NCBI GenBank assembly: GCA_005879655.1
Contig: VBJK01000059.1
Span: forward strand, 5,606-26,866
DNA from: Chloroflexota bacterium
GTDB lineage: Bacteria > Chloroflexota > Ktedonobacteria > Ktedonobacterales > Ktedonobacteraceae
Reading direction: 5' to 3'
DNA length: 21,261 nucleotides
In this document: positions 14,515 to 21,261 of the stretch, in pieces
Numbering within the stretch: position 1 is the stretch's first letter
Layout of the letters: the number at the start of each line of letters is the position of its first letter
Translations under genes and position numbers: made by a program
Notes under the pieces: generated by a model
What the model was told of the DNA's origin: nothing
Database searches by the model: none
The model's input: only the letters and a program-made list of their open reading frames with translations

Positions 14515-14745
14515 TTAGAGGGGACGAGCAGGAACGCCTCTCCATTGGCTTCCTGCTGGTAGGCTTTCCCCTTTCATAACGAGCGAGAGGGCATCTAGAG
14601 TGGCGTCATGACCTATCTCAGCGTCATAGAGAACGACTGAGCGTGACCCAACGCTTGCACCCTTGCCGATCTTGACCGTAGACATCTTCATAACACGATC
14701 CTCAAAGAGGTGCGTCTGGAGGGACGTGGATAATCGCTGCATCAT
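14515..14745 (-). CDS. C-terminal fragment of the Pls-like NRPS
   Basis: From MMQRLSTSLQTHLFEDRVMK onward the frame matches the last soluble domain of the family: MSTVKIGKGASVGSRSVVLYDAEIGHDATLDALSLVMKGESLPAGSQWRGVPARPL, a run of hexapeptide (left-handed beta-helix) turns ending at a typical Trp-Arg-Gly-Val-Pro-Ala. The frame is open back to 14934, but that upstream part is a shadow of the preceding fragment. It has no ribosome site of its own and is the 3' end of the broken gene. Hairpin element B lies just beyond its stop. Confidence 0.6.
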   Translation of the reverse strand: MMQRLSTSLQTHLFEDRVMKMSTVKIGKGASVGSRSVVLYDAEIGHDATLDALSLVMKGESLPAGSQWRGVPARPL

Positions 14746-15685
14746 CGCCAATTTCCACCAGATCGAACTCCGTAATGAAGGTAGTTGCCATCCATACGCG
14801 TTTGCCAATTTTGATACCAAACAAGCGCATAACCGGGGCGATCCATGGAGTGCCTGTGAGCATGCCCAACAGAGCTGGTACAGCGATGGACTCATACAGT
14901 CCCGTGATAAGCTCCGAGCGTCGTACGAATACACTCCACAGCGGCTCTACGCGTTGACGATACTTGCCGACAATCAGCCACTTGAGCAGCGCAACGAGCA
15001 GTGTTGAGGCTATACCAATACCCGTCATCGCCAGCGGTAACAGCAGCAGAAGCGCTAGCGGGGAAAGCGAGCGGGCCATATACACTGTCAGTGCAAAGCC
15101 TGCAAGCAAGGTAATGCCCATGATAGTTCCTGGCAGGGTGATGCGCAGGTACTCGTAGAAGAAGCGCCACGCTAGCAGGCTCGGACGAGGGCGATAAATC
15201 TCATCCTCATTAAACTGCTGGCTCTCCTGACGACGCGGTAAGAAGATCGCTGGCGAGCCAAGCCAGGAAGTATCTTTCTCAATCTGCTGAGAAGGCACAG
15301 AGTGTACACCGAGTAGACTATTGTCACCCATTCTAAAGCCACCAGGAACGAGTGCACCATTGCCAACGAAGCTGCGGCATCCCACTTCCACGGGCATCAG
15401 GGCAACAGAGCCATGGTAAAAGACGGCAGTTCCGACTACCGCGATGTCGGCGACAAAGCTCTCATCGCCCAGGATAAGCATATCAGGGTCAATGTGTCCA
15501 ACCGTCGAGACTTCCGACCAGCGACCAATGCGTGCTCCGAGCAAGCGTAAGAAGGGCAGCAGGTACAGGGTTGCGTAGAGCGTGTTGGTAAGTCCCAGGC
15601 TCAGGGCCAGAGTTTGATCAGAGATCCACTTGCGCAAGCCAAAGCTGGTGCGCAGAGAGTAGATGCCGGGCTTCACCTTTGGCAT
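14702..15685 (-). CDS. Second membrane/hexapeptide fragment of the Pls-like NRPS
   Basis: The 327-aa frame starts near KVKPGIYSLRTSFGLRKW, the repeat-start motif that also opens the preceding fragment as VRPGEYPLWGATYLRWW. It then carries NTLYATLYLLPFLRLLGARIGRWSEVSTVGH, hexapeptide-type turns (ILGDESFVADIAVVG, VEVGCRSFVGNGALVPGG, NSLLGVHSVP) and hydrophobic segments (ITLPGTIMGITLLAGFALTVYMA and LALLLLLPLAMTGIGIASTLLVALLKWLIVG). A third repeat start (SELITGLYESIAVPALLGMLTGTPWIAPVMRLFGIKIGKRVW) follows. The final twelve residues after GDDAAI are out of frame. No independent start with a ribosome site is seen. Confidence 0.65.
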   Translation of the reverse strand: MPKVKPGIYSLRTSFGLRKWISDQTLALSLGLTNTLYATLYLLPFLRLLGARIGRWSEVSTVGHIDPDMLILGDESFVADIAVVGTAVFYHGSVALMPVEVGCRSFVGNGALVPGGFRMGDNSLLGVHSVPSQQIEKDTSWLGSPAIFLPRRQESQQFNEDEIYRPRPSLLAWRFFYEYLRITLPGTIMGITLLAGFALTVYMARSLSPLALLLLLPLAMTGIGIASTLLVALLKWLIVGKYRQRVEPLWSVFVRRSELITGLYESIAVPALLGMLTGTPWIAPVMRLFGIKIGKRVWMATTFITEFDLVEIGDDAAIIHVPPDAPL

Positions 15686-16316
15686 GATCAGTGCCAGCGC
15701 GAAGAGCCACTAGACTTATCAGCAGAACGCTGGGTAGCACCATCAAGGTGGGCAACAACATTACAAAGATGATACCGAAGAAGAAACCTACAAGGATAGA
15801 GAAGGGCCAGGGACGTTTATCAACCGTGGAGGCCAGGATGGTCAGCAAGCTACGCACTGTTTCCTGACGTTTGATCGGCGAGCCTCCCCAGGCCTCATTG
15901 TCGGGTATGACCTGATCGGCGTGAACCAGAGACTGCTCCAGGATAGCAACACCGCTGCCAATCTTTGCACCACCCTCGATAATGCTATTCGTACCGATGA
16001 AGGTGTCGCGGCCAATGTGAATGGGGGCAATGTGTAACCGGCCATCCTGGACAGCGTAAGGGAGCACCTGCACACCATAGCCGATACTTACATCGTCCTC
16101 AATCTCCACAAACATCGGCATACTGATCGCACCGGAGGCAAAATGGCAATTCCGGCCAACTTTAGCACCGAGCAAACGCAGGAAAGGCGGTAGGAACGGC
16201 GAGCCGGTCAGCAAACCCGCTGGCGAGAGCGCCATAATTTTACCGTAGAGCCACCAGCGCAGGTAAGTCGCGCCCCACAGCGGGTACTCACCCGGACGTA
16301 CATTGGCCATGAGCAA
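15618..16316 (-). CDS. First hexapeptide-domain fragment of the Pls-like NRPS
   Basis: This 232-aa frame begins NVRPGEYPLWGATYLRWWLYGKIMALSPAGLLTGSPFLPPFLRLLGAKVGRNCHFASG, followed by hexapeptide-repeat turns (VEIEDDVSIGYGVQVLPYAV, IHIGRDTFIGTNSIIEGGAKIGSGVAILEQS). A membrane segment WPFSILVGFFFGIIFVMLLPTLMVLPSVLLISLVAL comes next. The last 20-odd residues are non-family, read past the second frame change. The hexapeptide region resembles acyltransferase folds. In Pls the corresponding soluble domains are proposed to catalyse or organise peptide-bond formation between carrier-bound amino acids. Separate translation is unlikely. Confidence 0.65.
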   Translation of the reverse strand: MLMANVRPGEYPLWGATYLRWWLYGKIMALSPAGLLTGSPFLPPFLRLLGAKVGRNCHFASGAISMPMFVEIEDDVSIGYGVQVLPYAVQDGRLHIAPIHIGRDTFIGTNSIIEGGAKIGSGVAILEQSLVHADQVIPDNEAWGGSPIKRQETVRSLLTILASTVDKRPWPFSILVGFFFGIIFVMLLPTLMVLPSVLLISLVALRAGTDHAKGEARHLLSAHQLWLAQVDL

Positions 16317-18363
16317 GCGACCAACGACTCCATGTATTCAAGGAAGAGGCGCGTAAAGCCATGGGCAATCCCAGGATAGGAATGCTCAACAGCAGGAACA
16401 AGCCATACTCGGCAAGTAACTGTCCCAAGCCACAGCGCAGAATACTCCCGCTTGAGTGCCTGAGCGGCTCAGGTCTGGGCGGTCTTGCCGTCTCTTGCGA
16501 GGTAGAGCCAAGCATGTTTACTTCAATGAAGTGAGCGAGGCGGCTGACCGTCGCGTTGGCATAGAGATCACCGATGGAAAGTCCTTGCAGATTGGGTTCC
16601 TGGCGCATCTGAGAGATGACACGTGCAGCTGCCAGCGAGTGACCTCCAAGTTCGACGAAGAAATCGGCTTCGACCGAGACGCGCTCCTGACCCAGCACCT
16701 TGCCCCAGATGGTGACTATCTTGCTCTGTAAGCTCGTAGTCGGTGCGACATATGATCCAGCCTTCACACCTAACCTCGGAGAACTTGGCTCTGGCAATGC
16801 CTTGCGGTTCACCTTATCAGCGGCCAACAAGGGGAAGCTGTCGAGCACTTCGATGTATGAGGGAACCATGTACACAGGAAGACGTTGGCGTAGCACTGCG
16901 TAGATGCGCTCACGCAACTCAGACAGGTCGGCCTTCGCGCTGCGATTGTTCAGTGTGATATACGCTGCTAAATCTTGCGCCACTCCATCTTTCATCAGCG
17001 CCGTGACGATTGCATTCTCGACAGCCTCATCCTCACGGATCACCGTCTCGATCTCCGAGAGTTCGATGCGATAGCCACGGATCTTCACCTGCGTATCGAT
17101 GCGTCCCAGGTACTCAATCTCGCCCGAAGAAATGAAGCGACCCAGATCTCCTGAGCGATAGAGGCGCGGTGCCCGTATCCGCTCGCTAACGATCGGATTT
17201 TCAATGAACTTGCTCTCGGTGAGATCGGGACGATTGACATAGCCAATGCCAACCCCCGGACCGCCGATGCAGATCTCTCCACTCTCTCCTTGCTCAACGG
17301 GCTGAAGTTCCTGCTCACTCAGAATATAGACGTGATAGGTTGGCAAGGGAACACCGATGGTCACGGGCCGATCGGGATAGAGTTCGCACCAGGTAGCCGT
17401 CACCGTCGTCTCGGTTGGGCCGTAGGTGTTAAGGATGCGGCGTCCTGAGCGATACCAGCGGCGGACGAGATCAGGAGGACACGCTTCACCGCCGACGAGC
17501 AGTGTGTGCACGGTAGGTATATCCTCCTCGATCGTTGACAGCAGGGTTGGTACACAGTAGAGCACCGTGATCTGGTGATCGATGAGAAATTCCGTAAGCC
17601 CTTGACCAAGACGGCGCGAGTCCGTAGGACCAGCAACCAGCGTCGCCCCCGCAATCCAAGTGGGCCAGATCTCCTCAACGGAGAAGTCAAAGGCCGTGGA
17701 CATGCCCTGGTAGACACGATCGGTGTTCTTCACACCGTAGATCGCCGGGATGATGCGCAGAAAATTGGCAATATTGGAATGCGAAATGGCTACACCCTTG
17801 GGGCGACCAGTCGTACCTGAAGTGTAGATGATGTAACTTAGTGACGATGGGCTGACACGGATATAAGGATCGCTTGAAGGATGAGTTGCCAGGACTTCGG
17901 TTGCTTTGTCAAGTTCGACCACATGGCAAGGCAACCCCTGCGTTTTCTCATGCATGCTTGAGGTCGTGAGCAGGAATTGTAGGTCGGCATCTTCGGCAAT
18001 AAACGCGACACGATCAGCGGGAAACGATGGGTCGAGCGGAACGAAGGCCCCACCAGCCTTGAGGACTGCGAGTATCGAAATGTAGGTATTGACCGATCGC
18101 TCCATGTAAATACCTACCGTCTGGCCTTCCTTTAAGCCGTCCTGTAAAAGAAGACGGGCGACACGGTTAGCGCGGCGATCAAGCTGTAAGTAGGTCAGCT
18201 GAGATGATTCGCATATAACAGCTATATTATTGGGATAGCGCAAACATGTCTGCTCAAAGAAGTTAGCCATGTATTTGACATTCTTCTTGCTAATAACTGT
18301 ATATGCTGGATCAATACGCGTAAGGGATTTGGTCTCATTCAGTTGGTCTGTACGTAGTGGCAT
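16288..18363 (-). CDS. NRPS adenylation and carrier domains (N-terminal part of the Pls-like enzyme)
   Basis: The 691-aa frame starts at ATG 18363 with AAAGGA six bases upstream. The adenylation domain (about 30-525) has all core motifs: IIYTSGTTGRPKGVAISH (178-195), NTYGPTETT (312-320), LYRSGDLGR (401-409), GRIDTQVKIRGYRIELSEIE (420-439) and the catalytic K517 in ADKVNRK. The carrier domain (540-615) has DFFVELGGHSLAAARV with the phosphopantetheine-accepting S576. Aligning by eye with GrsA PheA, the specificity positions read D226, F227, E230, Y269, L289, G291, T313, V321, T322, K517. D226 implies an alpha-amino acid, and E230 would suit a basic side chain, as in poly-lysine synthetases, with low certainty. 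A first membrane helix (GLFLLLSIPILGLPMAL) begins at about 654, then the frame is lost. This part is intact and could still activate an amino acid. Confidence 0.85.
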   Translation of the reverse strand: MPLRTDQLNETKSLTRIDPAYTVISKKNVKYMANFFEQTCLRYPNNIAVICESSQLTYLQLDRRANRVARLLLQDGLKEGQTVGIYMERSVNTYISILAVLKAGGAFVPLDPSFPADRVAFIAEDADLQFLLTTSSMHEKTQGLPCHVVELDKATEVLATHPSSDPYIRVSPSSLSYIIYTSGTTGRPKGVAISHSNIANFLRIIPAIYGVKNTDRVYQGMSTAFDFSVEEIWPTWIAGATLVAGPTDSRRLGQGLTEFLIDHQITVLYCVPTLLSTIEEDIPTVHTLLVGGEACPPDLVRRWYRSGRRILNTYGPTETTVTATWCELYPDRPVTIGVPLPTYHVYILSEQELQPVEQGESGEICIGGPGVGIGYVNRPDLTESKFIENPIVSERIRAPRLYRSGDLGRFISSGEIEYLGRIDTQVKIRGYRIELSEIETVIREDEAVENAIVTALMKDGVAQDLAAYITLNNRSAKADLSELRERIYAVLRQRLPVYMVPSYIEVLDSFPLLAADKVNRKALPEPSSPRLGVKAGSYVAPTTSLQSKIVTIWGKVLGQERVSVEADFFVELGGHSLAAARVISQMRQEPNLQGLSIGDLYANATVSRLAHFIEVNMLGSTSQETARPPRPEPLRHSSGSILRCGLGQLLAEYGLFLLLSIPILGLPMALRASSLNTWSRWSLAHGQCTSG

Positions 18364-18733
18364 GAGCTTTCCTTTCGTATTATCGCGTCACTTTTCTGGT
18401 ATATTCCCAAAATAGGGTTTAGAACGCGAATATTCTACGAAGATGGTCATATATACTAAATGAACTTGATAGCCTAAACCAGAAATACAACGCTAGCTTG
18501 TGCCCTTGTACTCCTTTGTAATATAGTATACCACGAGTTGGGTGGGATGTAGTATCGAATGGCTCATGAATAGACGGTGATGAATCTCACATATCTTCTT
18601 ACAAGCTAGTACCTGATTACAATTTTTGGTAGTGGGGATGACAGAAAGAGGCCCTCTAGGGTACCCATAAAGGATGCTCGATCTAAAATTCTTAGCAGTG
18701 GACACAAAAAGCTAGTATGACAGTGGCTCGTTC
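18364..18733. other. Intergenic region between the NRPS gene and the tsaE promoter
   Basis: About 370 bp without a credible gene. It should contain the NRPS promoter on the minus strand (GATAAT about 18380 is a candidate -10). Short palindromes (CCCAAAATAGGG near 18406, GAATATTC near 18429) could be operators. A solo arm of the dispersed hairpin repeat lies at 18659-18677. Confidence 0.4.
18659..18677 (+). repeat. Solo arm of the GGGCA..CATAAAGGATGCC hairpin repeat
   Basis: GGGTACCCATAAAGGATGC matches the arm of elements A and B and the solo arm at 2684-2704, the latter in the opposite orientation. No partner arm is found within the surrounding few hundred bases. Confidence 0.55.
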
Positions 18734-18742
18734 TGCTATAAT
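18734..18742 (+). promoter_or_regulatory. Extended -10 promoter for the tsaE cluster
   Basis: TGC-TATAAT is a perfect -10 hexamer with the TGn extension, which can work without a strong -35. No good -35 is seen at 16-18 bases. It lies 150 bp upstream of the tsaE GTG, implying a long leader that also contains a possible 22-codon frame. Confidence 0.65.
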
Positions 18743-18808
18743 ACGTAGCACACTACTTAATCACTCCGGCTTGAGCGTGCTCCTTGCCAGTAGTTTATAG
18801 AGGCGACG

Positions 18809-18877
18809 ATGACAGGGATTATTTGCATCACCACTCTCTGTGGCGTTGAGAGAAGTGTAGGTGTTGTTCGTTCTTGA
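18809..18877 (+). CDS. Possible 22-aa leader peptide before tsaE
   Basis: ATG 18809 is preceded by AGAGG (18799-18803) at five bases. The frame runs 22 codons (MTGIICITTLCGVERSVGVVRS) and stops at a TGA 14 bases before the tsaE GTG. Position between promoter and tsaE, and close spacing, would allow translational coupling or attenuation. There is no family support, and such short frames arise by chance. Confidence 0.3.
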   Translation: MTGIICITTLCGVERSVGVVRS

Positions 18878-18891
18878 TAAAGGGTACCAAC

Positions 18892-19464
18892 GTGACCAGG
18901 CAATTACGCGAAGAGATTTTAGCTATCATCAGCCATAGCTCCGCGCAGACCCAACAGCTAGCAATGCAGCTGGGCAAACTTGTGCGCGGAGGTGAATTGC
19001 TGTTGCTCGATGGTCAGTTGGGTACGGGAAAGACGACCTTCACGCAGGGATTAGCCAAAGGGATGGGCATCGCTGAGGTTGTCAGTAGTCCAACGTTCAC
19101 CTTGTTGAAAGAATATGCTGGAGCACGACGACCGTTGTCTGATGGAGTAGAAAGACAAAGTGGACGCGTCTCGCGTACGCAACAAGTTGGTAGTCCTGCT
19201 CTCTATCATTTTGACTTGTACCGCCTGGATGTGCCAGAGGAGATTATTGAGCTGGGGTTTGAGGACTATTTTTATGGTTCTGGTGTCTGCGTAGTGGAGT
19301 GGGCGGATAAGGCTGGTGCACTCTGGCCGGATGAGCGGCTCTATATCCGTATGAACGTCGTGAATGAAACGGAACGTGGTATTGTCTTTATAGCAACAGG
19401 TGAGCGTTATTGTGAACTGTTGCAACAATTTCAGAAGAAGTCCTATGCTACTGCTAGCTCTTGA
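18892..19464 (+). CDS. tsaE: tRNA t6A biosynthesis ATPase TsaE
   Basis: TsaE is the P-loop ATPase that works with TsaB and TsaD to transfer threonylcarbamoyl to A37 of ANN-decoding tRNAs. Starting from GTG 18892 (AAAGGG seven bases upstream) gives 190 aa. An in-frame TTG at 18874 lies before that site and is rejected. The Walker A is LLLLDGQLGTGKTTFTQGLAKGMG (37-59), followed by VVSSPTFTLLKEYAG (63-77), LYHFDLYRL (104-112), and ELGFEDYFYGSGVCVVEWADKAG (120-142). An insertion of about 25 residues (78-102) between the KEYAG and LYHFD motifs makes it longer than the usual 150-160 aa. The stop overlaps the start of tsaB by 20 bases, so translation is coupled. It is the first gene of the tsa cluster. 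Confidence 0.94.
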   Translation: MTRQLREEILAIISHSSAQTQQLAMQLGKLVRGGELLLLDGQLGTGKTTFTQGLAKGMGIAEVVSSPTFTLLKEYAGARRPLSDGVERQSGRVSRTQQVGSPALYHFDLYRLDVPEEIIELGFEDYFYGSGVCVVEWADKAGALWPDERLYIRMNVVNETERGIVFIATGERYCELLQQFQKKSYATASS

Positions 19465-20281
19465 TACTTCTACTCGCCAGTCAAGTATTGCTCTCTGCTC
19501 TGAAGAGGAACTGTACGGCGAATATACGTGGCACGTTGGTAATAATCACAGCGTGGAATTATTGGAGAACATTCGACATCTTGTCACTGAATGTCAGATG
19601 ACGTTGCCGCAGATTGATGTGGTTGCCGTCGCAACGGGTCCAGGTTCATTTAATGGTGTACGTGTTGCTCTCGCCACAGCCAAAGCGCTGACCTTTGCGT
19701 TACATAAAACACTGGTAGGTGTGAGCACCTTGGATGTGATTGCAGCTCAACAACCGTGGTATGGTCCTGTCTGTGCAGTGTTAGAGGCGGGTCGTTCTGA
19801 GCTTTATGCGGCTTGTTACCAGACGTGTGAAAGTATTGTGGGGGGGACGCTGGATGGTCGCCTGCGGCGTGTAAGCCCGTATCTGTTAGAGACACCACAG
19901 CAACTAGTTGCTCGCCTGAAAGAGCAGGCGCATGAATGGCTTGGGGTGGCTGGAGAGCGTCAATTACTGCCTTTTCTCTTTTGCGGTGAAATAAAGCCCG
20001 CATCACGCGATGTATTGCAAGCGGCTATGCAAGAGCAAGGGTTAATGTGCCATTTTATCACTAGTGTTCTTGCCGCAAGACATGCATCAGCGCTAGCCAT
20101 GCTGGCATTGCAGAGCTTGCGTGAAGGGACGCTAGATGATCCTTTGCATCTCGAACCACTCTACTTGCGGCGTCCCTCGATTACGACAAGTACGCGCAAG
20201 CAGCCTCTACTCGGAGATGCATCGCCACACAATACGGGCCAAGCGACCACAGAAAGGGGAGAGGGTGCGTTACGGCATTGA
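19445..20281 (+). CDS. tsaB: tRNA t6A biosynthesis protein TsaB
   Basis: TsaB is the ASKHA-fold partner that forms a heterodimer with TsaD in the threonylcarbamoyl-transfer complex. ATG 19445 gives 278 aa. The frame is open from 19400, but the family begins directly at MLLLALDTSTRQSSIALC. Further hallmarks are HSVELLENIRHLVTECQMTLPQIDVVAVATGPGSFNGVRVALATAKAL, and a C-terminal LEPLYLRRPS. Residues after that (about 30) form a hydrophilic tail whose coding sequence overlaps the start of rimI. It overlaps tsaE by 20 bp and rimI by 17 bp, which indicates a tightly coupled operon. Catalytic metal-binding residues of TsaD are, as expected for TsaB, absent. Confidence 0.93.
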   Translation: MLLLALDTSTRQSSIALCSEEELYGEYTWHVGNNHSVELLENIRHLVTECQMTLPQIDVVAVATGPGSFNGVRVALATAKALTFALHKTLVGVSTLDVIAAQQPWYGPVCAVLEAGRSELYAACYQTCESIVGGTLDGRLRRVSPYLLETPQQLVARLKEQAHEWLGVAGERQLLPFLFCGEIKPASRDVLQAAMQEQGLMCHFITSVLAARHASALAMLALQSLREGTLDDPLHLEPLYLRRPSITTSTRKQPLLGDASPHNTGQATTERGEGALRH

Positions 20282-20903
20282 ACGAATGACGATGGCAGAC
20301 GTGCCTCGCGTGGTCGAGATTGAACGTCTAGCCTATCCATCCACTTGGCCTCCCAGCGCTTATCGCAAAGAGTTACAGGACAATCGCTGGGCGCATTATA
20401 TTGTGCTACGCGACAAACAGATTGCTGAGGAACGTTTGCATGCACCTGCCGTAGAGCAAGAGAAACCACGTCGCAGTCGTCTCTTTCCTCTCTCTCTCTT
20501 ATCGAGTCGGCCAGCCGTCACCGTCCTCTCACCGGAGCTAGCGTCAATTATTGGCTTTGCTGGCTTGTGGCTCATGGTAGACGAAGCTCATGTCACAACT
20601 ATTGCCCTGCATCCTAGCTATCGTCGGCAAGGATTGGGTGAATTTTTGTTGGTCAACCTTATTGATATTTCTTATAATATCGGTGCAAAGTGGATCACCT
20701 TAGAAGTGCGTGTTTCTAATTCTAGTGCGCAGAATCTCTATCGTAAATATGGTTTCCGCGAAGCCGGGCTACGTCACCGCTACTATAGTGATAACCAGGA
20801 GGATGCCCTGATCATGTGGACGGATGAGATCAATTCACCCAGCTATAGGCAAAAATACCTGGAGTTGAAAACGACCTTGTTGGACAAATTGAGTCCCCAA
20901 TAA
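20265..20903 (+). CDS. rimI: Ribosomal protein S18 alanine N-acetyltransferase RimI
   Basis: RimI is a GNAT-fold enzyme that acetylates the N-terminal alanine of ribosomal protein S18. GTG 20265 is chosen because YGIERMTMADVPRVVEIERLAYP is the family's first strand and helix and AAAGGGG lies just upstream. It overlaps the tsaB stop by 17 bp. The 212-aa length exceeds the usual 150. About 38 residues (55-92, basic then Ser/Leu-rich) are inserted between the strand WAHYIVLRD and the strand ASIIGFAGLWLMVDEAHV. The acetyl-CoA motif VTTIALHPSYRRQGLGEFLL (110-129) and the second conserved segment, LEVRVSNSSAQNLYRKYGF (146-164), are intact. A C-terminal tail (about 187-212) is also extra. rimI beside tsaB and tsaD is a very common arrangement. 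Confidence 0.9.
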   Translation: MRYGIERMTMADVPRVVEIERLAYPSTWPPSAYRKELQDNRWAHYIVLRDKQIAEERLHAPAVEQEKPRRSRLFPLSLLSSRPAVTVLSPELASIIGFAGLWLMVDEAHVTTIALHPSYRRQGLGEFLLVNLIDISYNIGAKWITLEVRVSNSSAQNLYRKYGFREAGLRHRYYSDNQEDALIMWTDEINSPSYRQKYLELKTTLLDKLSPQ

Positions 20904-20946
20904 GGCTATCTCCGCGTAAGATATATGGTAAATGGAATAGTTTATT

Positions 20947-21261
20947 ATGCTTATACTTGCTATTGAAAGTTCATGCGATGAGACGGGGGCTGCGCTGGTG
21001 AGAGACGGTCGTTATCTGCTCTCTAATGTGGTGGCCTCGCAAATTGATATTCATAACCGCTACGGTGGAGTTGTCCCCGAAGTAGCATCGCGCCAGCAAC
21101 TAGCGGCGATCATACCTGTAATTGAGACGGCATTAGAGCAGGCTGGTTGTTCCTGGAATGATATTGATGCCATGGCAGCTACCTATGGACCTGGTTTGGC
21201 TGGATCATTGCTCGTGGGTCTCACGGTTGGCAAGGCATTGGCATTGGCACGTGATCTGCCT
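20947..21261 (+). CDS. tsaD: tRNA N6-adenosine threonylcarbamoyltransferase TsaD (N-terminal part, cut by window end)
   Basis: The frame runs from ATG 20947 to the last base of the window without a stop: 105 residues of a protein that normally has about 330-345. The start [18 protein letters not shown] is the TsaD hallmark, followed by [24 protein letters not shown] (35-57) and [23 protein letters not shown] (78-100). TsaD transfers threonylcarbamoyl from TC-AMP to A37 of tRNA. Its metal-binding His residues lie further on and cannot be checked here. The start lies 43 bp after the rimI stop, with only weak purine-rich sequence (GGTAAATGGAA) upstream. It is the last visible gene of the tsaE-tsaB-rimI-tsaD cluster. 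Confidence 0.94.
   Translation, partial: MLILAIESSCDETGAALVRDGRYLLSNVVASQIDIHNRYGGVVPEVASRQQLAAIIPVIETALEQAGCSWNDIDAMAATYGPGLAGSLLVGLTVGKALALARDLP

Larger units (their letters stand above)
14515..18363 (-). pseudogene. Pls-like single-module NRPS (A-T-membrane/hexapeptide), split by at least three frame changes
   Basis: Four successive minus-strand frames (16288-18363, 15618-16316, 14702-15685, 14515-14745) together cover one protein of the Pls/NRPS-terminal-domain family. Such proteins have an adenylation domain, a carrier domain, and a membrane half with tandem hexapeptide-type soluble domains. The known model is the epsilon-poly-L-lysine synthetase of Streptomyces. Junctions lie near 16300-16350, 15690-15720 and 14715-14745. 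At the first two, membrane helices expected between the parts seem to be missing. At the third, 13 bases stand where I recall 18, about five too few. So the gene seems to have several small out-of-frame deletions. Whether these are real or an assembly problem cannot be told here. Confidence 0.7.

Noticed and set aside
14746..14934. Upstream part of the 139-codon frame at the NRPS 3' end
   Set aside because: It overlaps the preceding family-matching frame and is Cys/Ser-rich without family similarity, so it is a shadow.
18699..18704. TGGACA as the -35 of the tsaE promoter
   Set aside because: It is 32 bases before the TATAAT, too far for sigma-70 spacing.

Overview
The window is a bacterial chromosome segment, most likely from Chloroflexota, class Ktedonobacteria. 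This rests on recognition rather than a search: an XRE regulator with a TPR tail, a Pls-like NRPS with a membrane/hexapeptide C-terminal half, many dispersed hairpin repeats in long intergenic gaps, and divergent versions of core genes. I do not name a genus. No rRNA, tRNA, CRISPR array, transposase or phage gene was found.

Layout. 1-461: a small unknown gene. 462-2721: a divergent pair, an ABM-like protein (minus) and thiL (plus), flanked by inverted copies of a three-hairpin repeat. 2722-7114 (minus strand): yebC, ruvC, ruvA, then a zinc-finger/membrane/periplasmic-binding-protein gene whose frame is broken. RuvC ends inside a hairpin repeat that supplies its last codons and stop. 7408-8350 (plus): yraN and a coiled-coil zinc-ribbon protein. 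8486-10076 (minus): an XRE-TPR regulator with a broken frame. Its upstream region holds six copies of ATTGGCTC in three pairs, and two small unknown genes follow on the plus strand (10460-11219). 11220-11454: a gap with a perfect 34-bp-arm hairpin. 11455-14148 (minus): gnd and pgi, a two-gene sugar-phosphate operon. 14515-18363 (minus): a Pls-like NRPS split into four frames. 18892-21261 (plus): tsaE-tsaB-rimI-tsaD, the t6A tRNA-modification cluster, with tsaD cut by the window end.

How the genes work together. The tsa cluster makes the threonylcarbamoyl group of t6A37, and RimI acetylates ribosomal protein S18. RuvA and RuvC belong to the Holliday-junction machinery; ruvB is not here. Gnd and Pgi link the pentose-phosphate pathway with glycolysis. 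ThiL, which sits next to tsaE in some bacteria such as Bacillus, here lies about 16 kb from it on the same strand.

The strongest unusual signals are the helically phased iteron-like array, the family of MITE-like hairpins, the three-hairpin repeat, the perfect 34-bp hairpin, and at least five frame breaks confined to three large accessory genes. By comparison with remembered family architecture, residues seem to be missing at each break. That suggests out-of-frame deletions rather than single-base errors, but only an alignment can decide.
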